From the NCBI GenBank assembly GCA_028564705.1, contig JAPXFQ010002465.1, positions 1,054,001 to 1,118,000 of the forward strand: a stretch of 64,000 bases of DNA, given 5' to 3'. The DNA is from Apricaphanius iberus (lineage: Eukaryota; Chordata; Actinopteri; Cyprinodontiformes; Aphaniidae). A program made the position numbers and the translations under genes. How positions within the stretch are numbered: position 1 is the stretch's first letter; each line of letters starts with the position of its first letter. This document shows, in pieces, positions 11,804-23,715 of this stretch. The notes under the pieces were generated by a model. The model made no database searches. It was not told the DNA's origin and worked only from the letters and a program-made list of their open reading frames with translations.

Positions 11804-12795
11804 ATTGAGGTGTATTGAGAACTCCGTACTTTTTTTTTTTATTTCTCAGAGAGTTATTATTGTACTGCTCTTTTTACTTTTCCATGATTAATTCGACTTT
11901 GAAGTATAGTTGTGTGTACTTAAGTAAGTTTGTTGACAAATTTATGTCCGATTTTAAACAATGTAGGTTTTTTCCCCTTCTGGAAGCAAATGAGAAACCA
12001 TTCTCTTCTACTGACCAGAGCTCATAGTATAGATGTAGCTGTGTTAGAAGGGAACGTCAGGTTTAACAAAGGTTGGGTTCAGGGTTGTGACGTCTGTTTG
12101 GTGCGGCCCGCTGTGATCCAGCCTCCTTCTGTCACACCTGTTTATGCCGATGAATTCTCTCTCCAGAGAGGAGACGATCAGAAGCAGGTGTTCCACTCAG
12201 AGCTCCATAATGGGAACCTAGCAGTTTAAGACATAATGCAAATCTGCTCCCTTTCTATGTTGAGCCTACAGCAACTTCTCATTCAATGTCTGCAGTGTGT
12301 TTTAGTATGTTTCCTCCTTTTACAGCGCTCCCCTCTGGTTCAGTGCTTCCCCTTCCCAACCCTGCACAGCTGCTGCTACCTCTCTGTCACCATGGCAGCC
12401 ACTAGTTCAGTGACCTCTCAGCAGAAGCAAGGCTTCTGCTGGCATTTTCAAACATGCCTGCAGATGTTCCATATTCACAGTTTAAAGAAAGCTAGCGTCT
12501 GATCTGCCACTTAGAAGGTTCATCTTTTTGTTTGAAGATCTGCCAAGATGTTTTTATTTTTATGTGAAAGTTATGTGAAAAGTTTTAATACAATGCAAAT
12601 AACTGGCTTCCTCAATAGGGGGAGGTGCTAAATAGAAATGTATTCCCCTTTCATTCTATGGTAGTCATGGGTATTTTTCTATCTTCCAATATGTAATAAT
12701 ACCTATGTAAGCATAGACGTTGTCTGTGGGACTGCGATAGACTCAACGTTTTGGTCTAATGTCAAGACTGGCGCATATACAGGAGCTATATATAA

Positions 12796-13037
12796 TGGTA
12801 AATGGACTGAACTTATATATAGCGCTTTTCTAGTCATACTGACCACTCAAAGCGCTTTACATTGAAGCCACATTCACACTCACATTCATACACCCAACAT
12901 GGCTCGGTAGGACGATGTTTTTTGGGGCTAAGTGCCTTGCTCAGGGGCACATTGACATGTGACTGGAGGAAGCTGGAATCTAACCCACGACCCTCTGATT
13001 GCAAGTCAACTCTACTCTACACTGAGCCACAGTGATC
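12796..13037 (-). mobile_element. tRNA-derived SINE, antisense
   Basis: On the minus strand the head near 13037 shows A-box-like gtggctcagtgtagag and B-box-like gggttagattcc. The body continues to the common fish repeat end that reads tggtaaatggactgaactta on the + strand (3' end on the left). It resembles tRNA-derived SINEs ending in a LINE-like tail. Confidence 0.6.
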
Positions 13038-13077
13038 ATCAGAGCCGAGATAACATACTATCACATCAGTAAGAATG

Positions 13078-13720
13078 ACATTTATTTTTAAAGCGTTTTG
13101 TCACAGACACACAAGTCACAATGCGCTGAACAGCATGAAACACAATCAAATTATAGTATAAAAAAAGGGATAAAAAACAACGTAAGAATCACAATCAAAT
13201 AAAGATATAAAAGCATCAGAGAAGAAAATGGTTTTCAGTTTTTTTTTAAAAACCTCCAAAACGAAGCTGCTCCACAGTCTAGGAGTCACAGACTGAAAGG
13301 TCCTTTCTCCCTTAGCTTTTAGGTAAACAGCAGCAACAACCAGACGGTTCTGAGTTTGGGACTGAAAGCAAAACTTCAAGATGAATTCTAAAGTCCACAG
13401 GTTGCCAGTGAAAGGGAATACAAAGCAAGGCTGGTGTGAGGGTGTTTGGTGAAAAGTCTGGTTGTTGTGTTTTCAATTAAATGCAGACATGAAACTGAGG
13501 ATTTGTCTAGAGCAGTGAAAAGGGCGTTACAGTAACGTGATGACACAAAACCTGTACGAGTTTCTCTAGGTCAGTTCTGGAGACCATGTGTCTTATTTTG
13601 GAGATGGTTTTTAAGTGAAAAAAAATCAGCATTTAGAAAAGGGTTTGGTATAAGAGTCAAAACCTCAGAGTCAAAGTAACCACTAGATTTCTGTGTTTAA
13701 GAGGATCAGAGTGCATCTTG
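13078..13720 (-). pseudogene. L2-like LINE 3' fragment, antisense
   Basis: Minus-strand translation gives QTQNRLVVAAVYLKAKGERT, then FQSVTPRLWSSFV and FKKKLKTIFF. These resemble the C-terminal GxRSFS-APxLWNSLP-FKxxLKTFLF block of fish L2/CR1-type ORF2. Further right are traces of the LQLIQNAAARLL block with stops. The 3' UTR side begins near 13078 (tttatttttaaagcgttttg). Confidence 0.5.
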
Positions 13721-14889
13721 TCAGCACAGCAAACAGCAAGGAAGAAGGGTGCCTCCAAACAGATAAAAGCACCACAGTCTTTGGTATGCGAGTGCTTTTT
13801 ACTAAGTTTGATCAAAAGTAAGGCTGAAGGTTGCACTACAGACCTAAATTGTTAGGTTAGAATGAGGCTGCAGACAAACCCATTTAGCATCAATGAGCCG
13901 AGCTGTTGATGCAGCAGCCTGAAGCTCAATTGCTTCCTTTTTGCCCTGCTGGTGGCGCATCTCAATAGCAGCCATAAAGACACCAAACAGATGGTGTTCT
14001 CTTAAAATATGTTAATATAAGCAATTTTACCTCTGATGTATTCACTCTTTAGATACGTTCACTGCAGTATTTTTGTTATTGTGCTTTTATCATCATCCAG
14101 AAATTTGGAGTGATCAAGAGTAATCTGGTATCAAGTGTAAAGTTTCGATTCTGACTTTGGTATAAAGACAACCAATCAAATATTGTGGATCTGGCTTTCA
14201 AATCACACCTCTAAAAAAGCTTACTACAGCAGGATTTAAGAGCTTTATCAAGTCAATAGACTCCACAATCTTCTTTGGAATAGAGATTTGGTTGAATATT
14301 TTCTTACCGAAACCATTGAAGAAATGACAACCATGACTCCCACTTTTCAAAGCGCAGACAAGCACTCACTAAGCTCTGGACGCTGGAAGATCAACTCTAA
14401 ACTGGGTATTCTTAGCCAATAGCAGTTTTTTGTTGTACTGTCTGATGTTAAAGATGTTTTCACTGACAAAAAAAATACAATTCACAGATTAATTTTGTTG
14501 ATTTTAAAAAGCAAAGAAAAATAATGAGCATAATTTTGATTTCTGAGGACAAGCAAAATACAAGACCACTGATGAGAATGATCTGCAGTTGGTTGAAGTC
14601 TCATAGCATGGTAGTAGCTTTGTGAATTTAAACCACTGAAAACATAAGCAATGAAAGTGTTTGTGACTTTGCCATTAAAAATAACCGGCTAACACGATGA
14701 GTGATACTTAGATAGGTGGTAATACTGATAGGTAAATGTACCTAGGGCAGTGGGGGACAGACCTGGGGCCGTGTGTCATTTAACTACGAGCCTAAGGGTT
14801 TCCCCAGATACAGTGGGGATTCTATGCTGAGCTAAATAAAAACCTTCTTTAACTGTACTCATCATAGGAGCTTATTTTTGTCCTGACAT

Positions 14890-15285
14890 CAGACTTTACC
14901 TTGAGTCATGATCAATGCTTGGACTCTGTTAAATTCATGCTGTAAGCCTAAACCAGCTCTAATAATCATCCCAAGAATCAGAACCAAACATGGAGAAACA
15001 GCTTTCAGTTTCTATGCTCCCCTTATCTGGAACAACCTTCCAGACCACTGCAAAGCTGCTGTAATAATTGATGCAAAAAAAAATCATCTTTTTAGAGCTA
15101 CCTTTGATTAATTGGTTAATAATAATTTCCATATCATAGCAGTTGTATGTTTTAATGTTATTGATGTTTCTGATGTTGTGTTTTCTGTTTTATTTTAGGT
15201 GTATTTTACCCTAATGATATAAAGTACATTGAGTTGCCTTGTTGCTAAAAGTCTGCTATAAAACTACATTTTCCTTTGCCTTTAA
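14890..15285 (+). pseudogene. LINE ORF2 C-terminus plus 3' UTR, sense
   Basis: Translates to RIRTKHGETAFSFYAPLIWN, then NLPDHCKAA, followed by a phenylalanine/leucine-rich end and stop. This is the C-terminal block of a second L2/Rex1-like family. The 3' UTR follows (ttttaatgttattgatgttt) and ends near gccttgttgctaaaagtctg. It is 5'-truncated. Confidence 0.5.
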
Positions 15286-16227
15286 ATGAACTCCTGTTTG
15301 ACTTAGCATGTTCAAAGGTAGCACACTCTTGCTTTATACTTCTTCATTCAGAGTCACTGAGTATGAACAATAGGCAGCAGTGCCATGTCATCCTGCTACG
15401 CTGATTTTTAATTGAGATTTCTTGTTGTCACTAGTGTTAATTATATAGTGATTTGACTTAAGCATGCGCTCACTTCTCAGGCTGTCTTCTACTTTCCATG
15501 ACAGTCGAGACATGTCTAAGATTGATGGGTTTCCGCTGTAATCAGGGTTGTTTTGTCACACTAAGAGGTTTCATTTGTTTCACTCTAAGCTCAAAAGATT
15601 ACTATGTATTCATATGTCAGTATGTATTATATGGACTCAGAATGATTCATTAACTCTACTATAATTATCCAGCTTTAGGGCCCACAATGAAAATATGAGA
15701 TACATCCTTCTAGTTGTGACATGGTAGCATGAGTCAACACTACATGTGTTTACCATGTAGTTCTGCCTCTGTTGAACCTGTGGCAGTGTTAGCATGTTTA
15801 GATAAGGACATTTTATGATTTTTTTTTATTTTTTAGTAGCACATCAGAAGGTGCCAGAGGGGGAAATGTGGTGGTGGATTTAGAAGTTAGCAAAGCGTGA
15901 CAGACACTGACTTCCTTTTTTTGAAACCACATTTAAGACTCCCACAGTGTGTGACAAACTGACCTGCTTCACTAGCTCACTGACTGCAGTCACCTCCTCC
16001 CAGGTCATTTTGCATGCTTTGCAGACATTGCTCTGTCTGGGATATCTCTGATGGAGCAGTATTGACTATTATGTCCTGCTAAAAGAAATATTTTCAGTGT
16101 CAAATTATATTGTGAAACTTTTTTTCTGCTGAAACTGTTGATGGGGAGTATTTTTCCCTATTTAACTGTTTTAATTTCAGGCATACAGTTTTTTGATATT
16201 TAGAACCTGATTTTGTTTAATTTTGTT

Positions 16228-16930
16228 TTGGAGGCTGACCGATAATCGGGCCAATATATTACATTTTTTTTCTACATCAGCTATCTGCCGAAATTTGCTT
16301 TAAAAAGCCGATATGAAAAAAAAGATTAGGCACCCGTGTGGCCAGCTGCAGCCACTACTGCCCCATTTCCACTAGTGCCAGTACGGAATGGGACGCTTTG
16401 GCATGTTTCCATTAGGGCTGCACAATTAATCAGATTTTGATCGTGATCACGATTTTGGTGGCCACAATTACATGAACCTGATCGTCAACTATATTTACAT
16501 TCAAAATGCGAGCTCTTCTGCTTTGTTCTTTATCACACATCGACTCAATCAATATTTTACGAGCCACCAGGGGGCAAACGCATGGCTAAAGCTTCATTAA
16601 GCTGCTGCTGAATTCTTCCCATCGGTTTTATGTGTAAAGACCTGGCATCCATCACCGTTATGACTGACTCAGTATCATAGTATGGATGCTGAGTGTTAAT
16701 CCTTTCTTTGCTCCTCTACAGATGGAACAGAAATTTTTGGGAGAAAAAAGTGACTGACGAACTTTTAATAGACAATCATTTGCTAACAGACCTTCATCAG
16801 CCTTTTCATCGGGTTTTACCTGATCGTATGTAAGGAATACATTTTATTTTACAAATTTGTGAGCTTAACAGTTAGTCTGAATACACTTTTAATAGTATTT
16901 TATGCATGTATGTTTCCCAGTGGGTTGGGT
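16228..16930. mobile_element. Two hAT-like MITE fragments
   Basis: The fragment at 16228-16330 begins gaggctgaccgataatcggg; the one at 16409-about 16900 begins tagggctgcacaattaatca with a gatcgtgatcacgat palindrome. Both openings resemble fish hAT nonautonomous ends, but the matching opposite ends were not found, so they are treated as truncated. Confidence 0.35.
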
Positions 16931-16961
16931 GTCTGTCTGTCTGTCTGTCGGTTGCTTTGTT

Positions 16962-17480
16962 AAGCCTAGTTTATACTTCTCCATCTGTGTAGGTACAGAG
17001 ACACGCAGCAACATTATCAGTTGACAAAGAGCCCGTCTGTGATTGGTCAACCCAACATCAGCCCCAGATCATTTCACCAGAACAGTGCTAGTCGATGTAA
17101 TCAGTAGTCAGTGCAACGTTTGGGCACTAGATGCTTTACATTGCAAGGTCAATTTATCTAATCGGATCTTTTGGCAATTTTGAACACCAGGAGGTTCAGA
17201 GAACAACAAAACAGACGATTGTTTTTGTTTATATCTGTTTTTAGAGTATTTTGTTAGATTTAGTTGTATTAAAAAGCTTTCGTTTTCAATCAGAACTCTC
17301 TCTCTGTTTGGCCGATGTTCTCTGAATAGAAAAGCTTTAACAAGCTGAAATAAATAAACTATCATTACCCAGAGACGTGACTGCAATATTGGGCAGAACA
17401 ATAAAAGGTCAGCACCCCCTGCTGTCCTGGTGGGAAATTGCTGTGCAACACTGACACATAAACGGAGAAGTATAGAAGGA
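16962..17480. mobile_element. MITE family A, copy 1
   Basis: Opens taagcctagtttatacttct and closes aaacggagaagtatag; the ends share an inverted tatacttctcc. The interior matches the block at 35386-35840, including an attttgaaca motif, a gtttttagagtatt motif and a gtcaatgcagagtttgg-like segment. Unclassified. Confidence 0.6.
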
Positions 17481-17800
17481 AAATATCTCCATCAGTATGT
17501 GTGCATGGGAGTGCATGTAGGATCTGCATCGATTTGCTCATGTTGTTTTAATCGAGGCAGTGTATGTTTGGATTTTTAATCTGATTTTGAATGTTGTGGA
17601 GCTGGAATAAGTTTTGCTCTTTCTTTGTTACTTTCAAGCAACAATATATTGCTCCATGAAAGTAACAGAGTAGCAAAAATGTGGAAATATTATTGCCAAT
17701 ATTGTATTATTTGTACAACTGGGAGAATCTGATTAAATAGCTCGGTGCTGAACAATGACCTCAAATCCCAGAGGAGTTGAAAAGGATATTTTATGTGTGC

Positions 17801-17826
17801 AGAGAGAGAGAGAGAGAGAAGGAGGG
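17801..17826 (+). repeat. GA microsatellite
   Basis: A short run of about nine GA units followed by GGAGGGAG. It has no evident function. Confidence 0.9.
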
Positions 17827-18236
17827 AGTTCAAAGCATGTCTCTTATCCATAATGATGGGCAGGAATCATGACCAGCATCTTTCTACACTGCTTTCTAAC
17901 CATACGGTCAGACAGATTGAAAAAGGAGCGGTACACACTAAAGAGGTGGATCTGCACTGCTTGCCAGAAACTGATGGTGACATCCGGGACATTTACTGTG
18001 GAATATCGTTTCCGCTGTCCAAGAATGTCACACAGCAACAATCTTTAGTCTGAGGCCTCTTCAGATTTGGTGCATGTCCGTCTGCTACCGGAGATCCTTC
18101 CTGCCCCAGTATCACTAGATGATGAGTAACGACATGCAATTTCCCTTTGGGATACAAAAAAAGTATTTTTGACCTTAATTAAGTTTGGCATTGTTAACAT
18201 GTACAATGTCATGAGTAATTGGCCCTACCCTGCATC

Positions 18237-21200
18237 AATTCAATTCAATTCAGTTTATTTATATAGCGCCATTTCACAACAGATGTCATCTCAAGGCACT
18301 TTACAAAAATAGTTATTACAATACAATGTTTAGTGTAGAAATTACAGAACCACAGAAGATTGCGTCGTGGAATTCTCAGCAATCCCTCATACTGAGCAAG
18401 CATGCAGCGACAGTGGGAAGGAAAAACTCCCTTTTAACAGGAAGAAACCTCCGGCAGAACCAGGCTCAGCACAAGCGGTTATCTGCCGCGACCGTCTGTG
18501 GCTTGGAGAATACATAACAGAGACACAGAAAGAGCAATAGAACTGATGCAGAAGTTTGTTGCAGGACGTGGAGAATTTTCCGTCACTGCAATGCCATCTT
18601 AGTCAGGGTCGTCAAGCAGGGCTAATCCGGAGCACCTACTATAATAGAAAACAGGTTAGTGCTTGAATTGACAGCACATCATGCAGTTGGGGAGAAGTAG
18701 GAGAGAAAGTAGGAACAGACCCTAATAATGTCCTCCAACAGCCTAGCCTAAAGCAGCATAGCTACTAACATTAACCTGTCTCCTAGCTACTAGGAGACCT
18801 GGCTACCAACACTCTGTCTGAGTCCTCCTGACCCGTGGACGGTGTAGGGCCGGTAACGGCCCCCGTCATGCCGGGGTCTTCTCGGAGTCGGGTTGTTTGA
18901 GAATGCAGCCCAAAGTGGGTGGTAAACTCCATCTAAGGCTAAATACCGGCACGAGACCGATATCGACAACTATCTTAAGGAAAAATAGACAGAACTGAGA
19001 GGACAGAGTTGAAGAGGGCGAGAAACGTTTAAGAGATAAACGGGTGGGGTCCGCACAGTCTGCCCGGGGGATTCAACCCGGCAGGTAATGGGCGGCCGCA
19101 CTGTGCGGGAGGATCCCCTTGAGGGACCTCTCTCCGGCGCAGGCTGGCCCCTGTGGGGCACATTTCTTCCGCGGCGGTAAGCCGCGACCGGCTCCGGATC
19201 TTTACCTGGCTTACATTAATCTATCTCTACCTAGCTACTCTACCTCTTCCTATCTCTTCCTAACTTTTGACACTCTGCCTGACTACTAACATTAACCTGT
19301 CTCTTCCTATCTACCTGTCTGACCTGACTCTAACTACCTATAAACATATCTCTAACTGTAAGCTTTGTCAAAGAGGAAAGTTTTTAGCCTAGTTTTAAAG
19401 ATAGACAAATTGTCTGCTTCACGAACCAACCCTGGGAGCCGGTTCCATAGGAGGGGAGCCTGATAGCTGAAAGATCTGCCACCCATTCTACTTTTAGAAA
19501 TCCTAGGAACTACCAGTAAACCTGCAGTCTGAGAGCGAAGGTCTCTGTTAGGAACATATGGAACAATCAGGTCTCTTATGTATGATGGAGCTAGATTATT
19601 AAGGGCATTATATGTCAGAAGGAGGATCTTGAATTCTATTCTAGATTTTACTGGGAGCCAGTGAAGAGAAGCTAAAACAGGGGAAATGTGATCTCTTCTT
19701 TTAATATTCATCAGAATCCTAGCAGCAGCATTTTGAACTAACTGTAGACTTTTAATTGTATTCTGTGGACTACCTGATAATAGACAGTTACAGTAATCCA
19801 GCCTTGAAGTAACAAATGCATGGACTAGTTTTTCAGCATCAGTCCTGGACAGGATGGTTCTAATTTTTGCAATATTCCTAAGGTGAAAAAAGGAAATCCT
19901 ACAGACTTCTTTAATGTGAGTTCTAAATGACATATCTTGGTCAAAAATGACACCGAGGTTTTTTGCTTTATTACTGGAGGCTAATTTAATGCCGTCCAGG
20001 TGAAGGGGCTGACTAAGTAGTTTCTTTTTCAGAGCTTCTGGTCCAAAGACGACAACTTCTGTTTTATCAGAATTTAGAAGCAAGAAGTTTAGAGTCATCC
20101 AAGTTTTTATGTCTTCCAGACATGCCTGTAGTCTACCTAACTGATTGGATTCATCAGGATTTATGGATAGATATAGCTGTGTATCATCTGCGTAACTATG
20201 GAAATTTATCCCATGCTGCCTAATTATTTTACCAATAGGAAGCATATATATAGTAAAAAGAATCGGCCCAAGGACTGAACCCTGTGGTACTCCGCAAGTA
20301 ACTTTTGAGGTTGAGGAGGGTTTATCATTTACTTGAACAAACTGAAATCTGTTAGACAAATAAGATTTAAACCAGCCTAGGGCTGTTCCTATTATACCGA
20401 CACGTTGAAGCCTTTCTATGAGAATATTGTGATCAACAGTGTCAAAGGCAGCACTGAGATCTAACAGGACCAGAATGGTCACCAGTCCATTGTCTGAGGC
20501 TATGAGAATATCATTAGTAACCTTCACCAGAGCTGTTTCAGTGCTGTGATGAGCTCTAAAGCCTGACTGAAACTTCTCAAACAGCTCATTATTGTTTAAA
20601 TGCTCACATATCTGGTGTGCAACTATTTTCTCAAGAATTTTAGATAAGAAGGGAAGATTAGATATCGGTCTATAGTTAATTAAGTCGTTTTGATCAAGAG
20701 AGGGTTTCTTAAGTAGAGGTTTAATTACAGCAATCTTAAACTCCTGTGGTACATATCCATTGACTAAGGATAGATTCATTATATTTAAAATTGGAGCAGC
20801 GATCAGAGGGAAAACTTCTTTTAAGAGTTTAGTTGGGATTGGGTCTAAAACGCAAGTTGAAGGTTTAGATGAAGCTAATAATTTTAGTACATCACAAAGT
20901 TCGGCTGCATTAAAGCAGTTTAAGCATATATTAGGTTCCACCATTTTTGAGGCTGCCTCATTAACTAAGGAGGAAGCAAGCATATTGGGAAGGTTCCCAA
21001 TTATCTTATTCTTTATGGAGTCTATTTTATTTATAAAGAATTGCATGAAGTCGTCACTGCTTAGAGCTTGGGGAATGGTTGGCTCGATAGAGCTATGATC
21101 CTGTGTGAGTTTGGCAACTGTATTAAAAAGAAACCTAGGATTATTTTTATTCTCCTCGATTAAAGATGAATAATATGCTGTTCTAGCTGTGTGAAGGCTC

Positions 21201-21511
21201 TTTTTATATAGCAATAAACTATTTTTCCATATTAAAAAGGAATCATGTAAATGCGTGGAGCGCCATTTTCTCTCTAGTTTTCTAACATTCTGCTTTAGGG
21301 TACGTAGCTCTAAATTAAACCAGGGAGTTAATCTTCTATGGCTAGCCACCTTCCTTTTCAAGGGGGCAACTTTGTCTATTGCCCGACGCAGGGAGGAATT
21401 AACGCTATGAACTAAAATGTCAAGTTGTGAGGGGTCACGAGTTAAATCACTGTTTTCTGTTCTGCATTTATAAACTGAGGAAATTTCATGTAAAGGTTCA
21501 GAGTGTAACCT
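18237..21511 (-). mobile_element. 5'-truncated L2/Maui-like LINE, antisense to USP32
   Basis: The 3' end (left) carries a tandem GAATT-type tail (caattcaattcaattcag on the + strand), as in fish L2 elements. About 1.1 kb of 3' UTR (18240-19351) follows, and then an open ORF2 to 21511. The endonuclease domain is missing, so the element is 5'-truncated. At the truncated end a perfect 12-bp inverted repeat, catgtaaaggtt/aacctttacatg, lies at 21487-21498 and 21507-21518. No clear target-site duplication was found. Confidence 0.8.
19352..21511 (-). CDS. L2-like ORF2: reverse transcriptase, N-terminally truncated
   Basis: An uninterrupted frame, open from 21511 to a stop at 19352. Counting residues from a TTG at 21361, the reverse transcriptase motifs are: RPISNLPFLSKILEK (about 231-245), motif A LLDLSAAFDTVDH (299-311), motif B CGVPQGSVLGP (356-366) and the catalytic YADD (390-393). 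The C-terminal AAARILMNIKRRDHISPVL block and the LWNRLP block follow. This matches CR1/L2-clade non-LTR elements. The frame upstream of 21361 still reads ORF2 linker sequence (RDPSQLDILVHSVN); the endonuclease is absent. Catalytic residues look intact, but without a promoter or endonuclease it is very unlikely to be autonomous. Confidence 0.85.
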   Translation of the reverse strand, partial: RLHSEPLHEISSVYKCRTENSDLTRDPSQLDILVHSVNSSLRRAIDKVAPLKRKVASHRRLTPWFNLELRTLKQNVRKLERKWRSTHLHDSFLIWKNSLLLYKKSLHTARTAYYSSLIEENKNNPRFLFNTVAKLTQDHSSIEPTIPQALSSDDFMQFFINKIDSIKNKIIGNLPNMLASSLVNEAASKMVEPNICLNCFNAAELCDVLKLLASSKPSTCVLDPIPTKLLKEVFPLIAAPILNIMNLSLVNGYVPQEFKIAVIKPLLKKPSLDQNDLINYRPISNLPFLSKILEKIVAHQICEHLNNNELFEKFQSGFRAHHSTETALVKVTNDILIASDNGLVTILVLLDLSAAFDTVDHNILIERLQRVGIIGTALGWFKSYLSNRFQFVQVNDKPSSTSKVTCGVPQGSVLGPILFTIYMLPIGKIIRQHGINFHSYADDTQLYLSINPDESNQLGRLQACLEDIKTWMTLNFLLLNSDKTEVVVFGPEALKKKLLSQPLHLDGIKLASSNKAKNLGVIFDQDMSFRTHIKEVCRISFFHLRNIAKIRTILSRTDAEKLVHAFVTSRLDYCNCLLSGSPQNTIKSLQLVQNAAARILMNIKRRDHISPVLASLHWLPVKSRIEFKILLLTYNALNNLAPSYIRDLIVPYVPNRDLRSQTAGLLVVPRISKSRMGGRSFSYQAPLLWNRLPGLVREADNLSIFKTRLKTFLFDKAYS

Positions 21512-21944
21512 TTACATGGAGGCTCGTATTAGCAGAATATGTAGCAGAAGTGCATAACAGTAAACATATCTTACATATTTTCACCCTTACTTGAGCTAAA
21601 AACAGACAATTATTTTGCATTAACCAAATATTGTGTTGCTTTTGCATGGCATAACGAAGAGATATATCACCAGCTGTAAAAACAAAAAAACACACCCACA
21701 AAAATTCGTTAATGTGAAAAAAAGCAGTTTTACTGCAGTTTCTGCTACATATGAAATAAAACCTGAATGTTATCTGGTTTTATGTCCAAAACCAGAGCCG
21801 AAAGTAAAAAAGGAGAGAGACAGAATTATTGATGAGGGTGTTAAATAAAAAATTATCATGTAAGGTGTTAAATTTGTGACTTTCTGAAAAGTTACTAATA
21901 ATTGGTAGAAATGGATTTCAGTGTATTTAATTAATCTGTAGTAA

Positions 21945-23190
21945 ATTTATAAAGCTCCAAATCACAACAAATACTGTCTGAAGGCACTTTACAGAACAAA
22001 CTAATCCAGAAGATATCGAGAAATATATAGTGAACTCCAGTCATACAGACAGATTCAGATTCTGTCAATTTCAATTGAATTTTAGTCAGAAAACACTGCT
22101 GTCTAGTAGGGGTGTGCGATATGACGATTTAACAATGTAAAGCGATTTACACGTCTGACGATATGTCATTTTTGATAGATCGTTTTATCCCGATTCACAG
22201 TTCTGCTGCTGTAGTTCTCCCTCTGTATGCAAAGAAAAACCTCCGCTCTCTCCCTGAGCAAAGAGCAAACAAACATCATTTTCAAAGTTTGCATGGAGCG
22301 CATCAAGGCAAGTGATCGCAAGACCATAAACTTGTTTAATCACTTCAAGAGAAAACAATGCAAACACAGTGTCCAGCTGCCTTTTTTTTCCCCAAACACC
22401 GCCATAAGACGCATGTATGCTGAATGCACAGAGGGAATGCAGGGAATATTAAGAATATGTTTGGATGGATGGAAGAATAATTAGAACTACTTGCACTAAC
22501 CTCGACCTTCGTTTGTATTAGGCAGCTTTATGCGTGCCTATTTATAACATCAGGATTCTGCAAAAAAATAATTTGAACCAGTTAAAGCTGCATTTACCCC
22601 ATTCTATGAGGATTGATTGTTGTATTACAGATTACACAATACATCTTGTATTATATGTGCAGCAGCATGTTAGTGTTTTATTTTAAAAGAGTTTATATTT
22701 TATTCTATTTGCTCAATATCATATTTTTAAACTAAAGTAAGTTAATGTTTGCTTATAAATATATAATATTTCATTCAGAACTTTCAGTGCATTTCTATCA
22801 TCTCTGGTGGTGTGAGATAGCCATATAAGTATTTTAGCCCTTTTCTCTAATAGGAATGAATTTATTTATTTAATGTTTCCTTTCTTTTAAGTGTGATTTT
22901 AGTTTTTTTGGTCATCATTTAAAAAAAATTGTGATAAAATCGAAATCATGATAATATAGTTGAAAAATCGTGATATTCTATTTTTGCCATATCGCCCACC
23001 CCTACTGTCAAGTTCACTTAGTTGGCGAAAAGTTGGTGTGGGTTTTTTTAAAAAGGAAAACCAGTAGATTGCATTGATTCCTTAACTTTACAGCGATCCC
23101 ATACCTATTGAGCTTGTATCTGGTGACGATGGAGAGAAAAAGTGCCGTTTACCAGGAGGAAACCTCCAACATCTGTGGCAAATAACTGAG
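21945..23190 (-). mobile_element. L2-type 3' UTR fragment split by a hAT element
   Basis: The left part 21945-22106 (tttataaagctccaaatcac, then ggcactttacag) and the right part 23005-23190 (agattgcattgattccttaa, then accaggaggaaacctccaac) match, in order, the 3' UTR of the L2 copies at 18237 and 25548. They are separated by the hAT insertion at 22107-23004. Confidence 0.65.
22107..23004 (+). mobile_element. Nonautonomous hAT element with BED-like remnant
   Basis: Terminal inverted repeats taggggtgtgcgatatg and its inverted partner at the right end (17 of 19 outer bases match). The flanking 8-bp duplication is ctgtctag (22099-22106) versus ctgtcaag (23005-23012), one change, the size expected for hAT. 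An internal 85-codon frame at 22227-22484 ends like a BED zinc finger (NLFNHFKRKQCKHSVQ). This suggests derivation from a BED-type hAT transposase; the catalytic domain is absent. Confidence 0.8.
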
Positions 23191-23441
23191 GGTGTATTAC
23201 ACAACTTTTAATGTTTCATTCATGACTTATTCTCTCATTTTATGGTGTATGTGGAAAAGCTCTAGCTGTTTGGACATTGGACAGTGTTATTATCATTTTT
23301 ATTTATATACAGCTGATATTAAAGGTTCTATTTCTACTGATGCTCATTTACACAGTTATCGCTATAATAGGTGATAAATAGTTCCCCCTGTATTATTTTC
23401 TGATTTTATTAAGCTTTTCTGTATGTTTCTGTCTGATATAG

Positions 23442-23547
23442 GTAATCTACAGCTCGTTTGGAGGCTCCTCCAAAGGACTGCACTTCAACAACCTGATTGT
23501 GGGTCTGGTGCTGCTGACCAGAGGGCGTGATGAGGAGAAAGCTAAGT
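23442..23547 (+). CDS. USP32: USP32 exon 3 (about residues 63-98)
   Basis: The exon encodes a VIYSSFGGSSKGLHFNNL stretch followed by a LTRGRDEEKAK stretch, very close to the vertebrate USP32 segment that leads into the first, degenerate EF-hand. The acceptor is gtctgatatag and the donor AAGT|gtaagt, a near-consensus donor. Length is 106 nt; it begins on a codon boundary and leaves one base (T) of a tyrosine codon for exon 4. It follows a 15.2-kb intron full of transposable elements, the longest intron in the window. Confidence 0.95.
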
Positions 23548-23715
23548 GTAAGTAGTTTCAGTTGAGCTAAGGGGAATTCTACCTGTTGTTTTTGCCATCA
23601 ATGTCCACACTGTTTGTAGACATTTTAATAACAGCTGCGGTCAGTGAAATGTCATGGAAAAAGCAATTTGACTAAAGAAATCCCCCTTCAACACATCAAG
23701 TTGGTGTTCATATAT

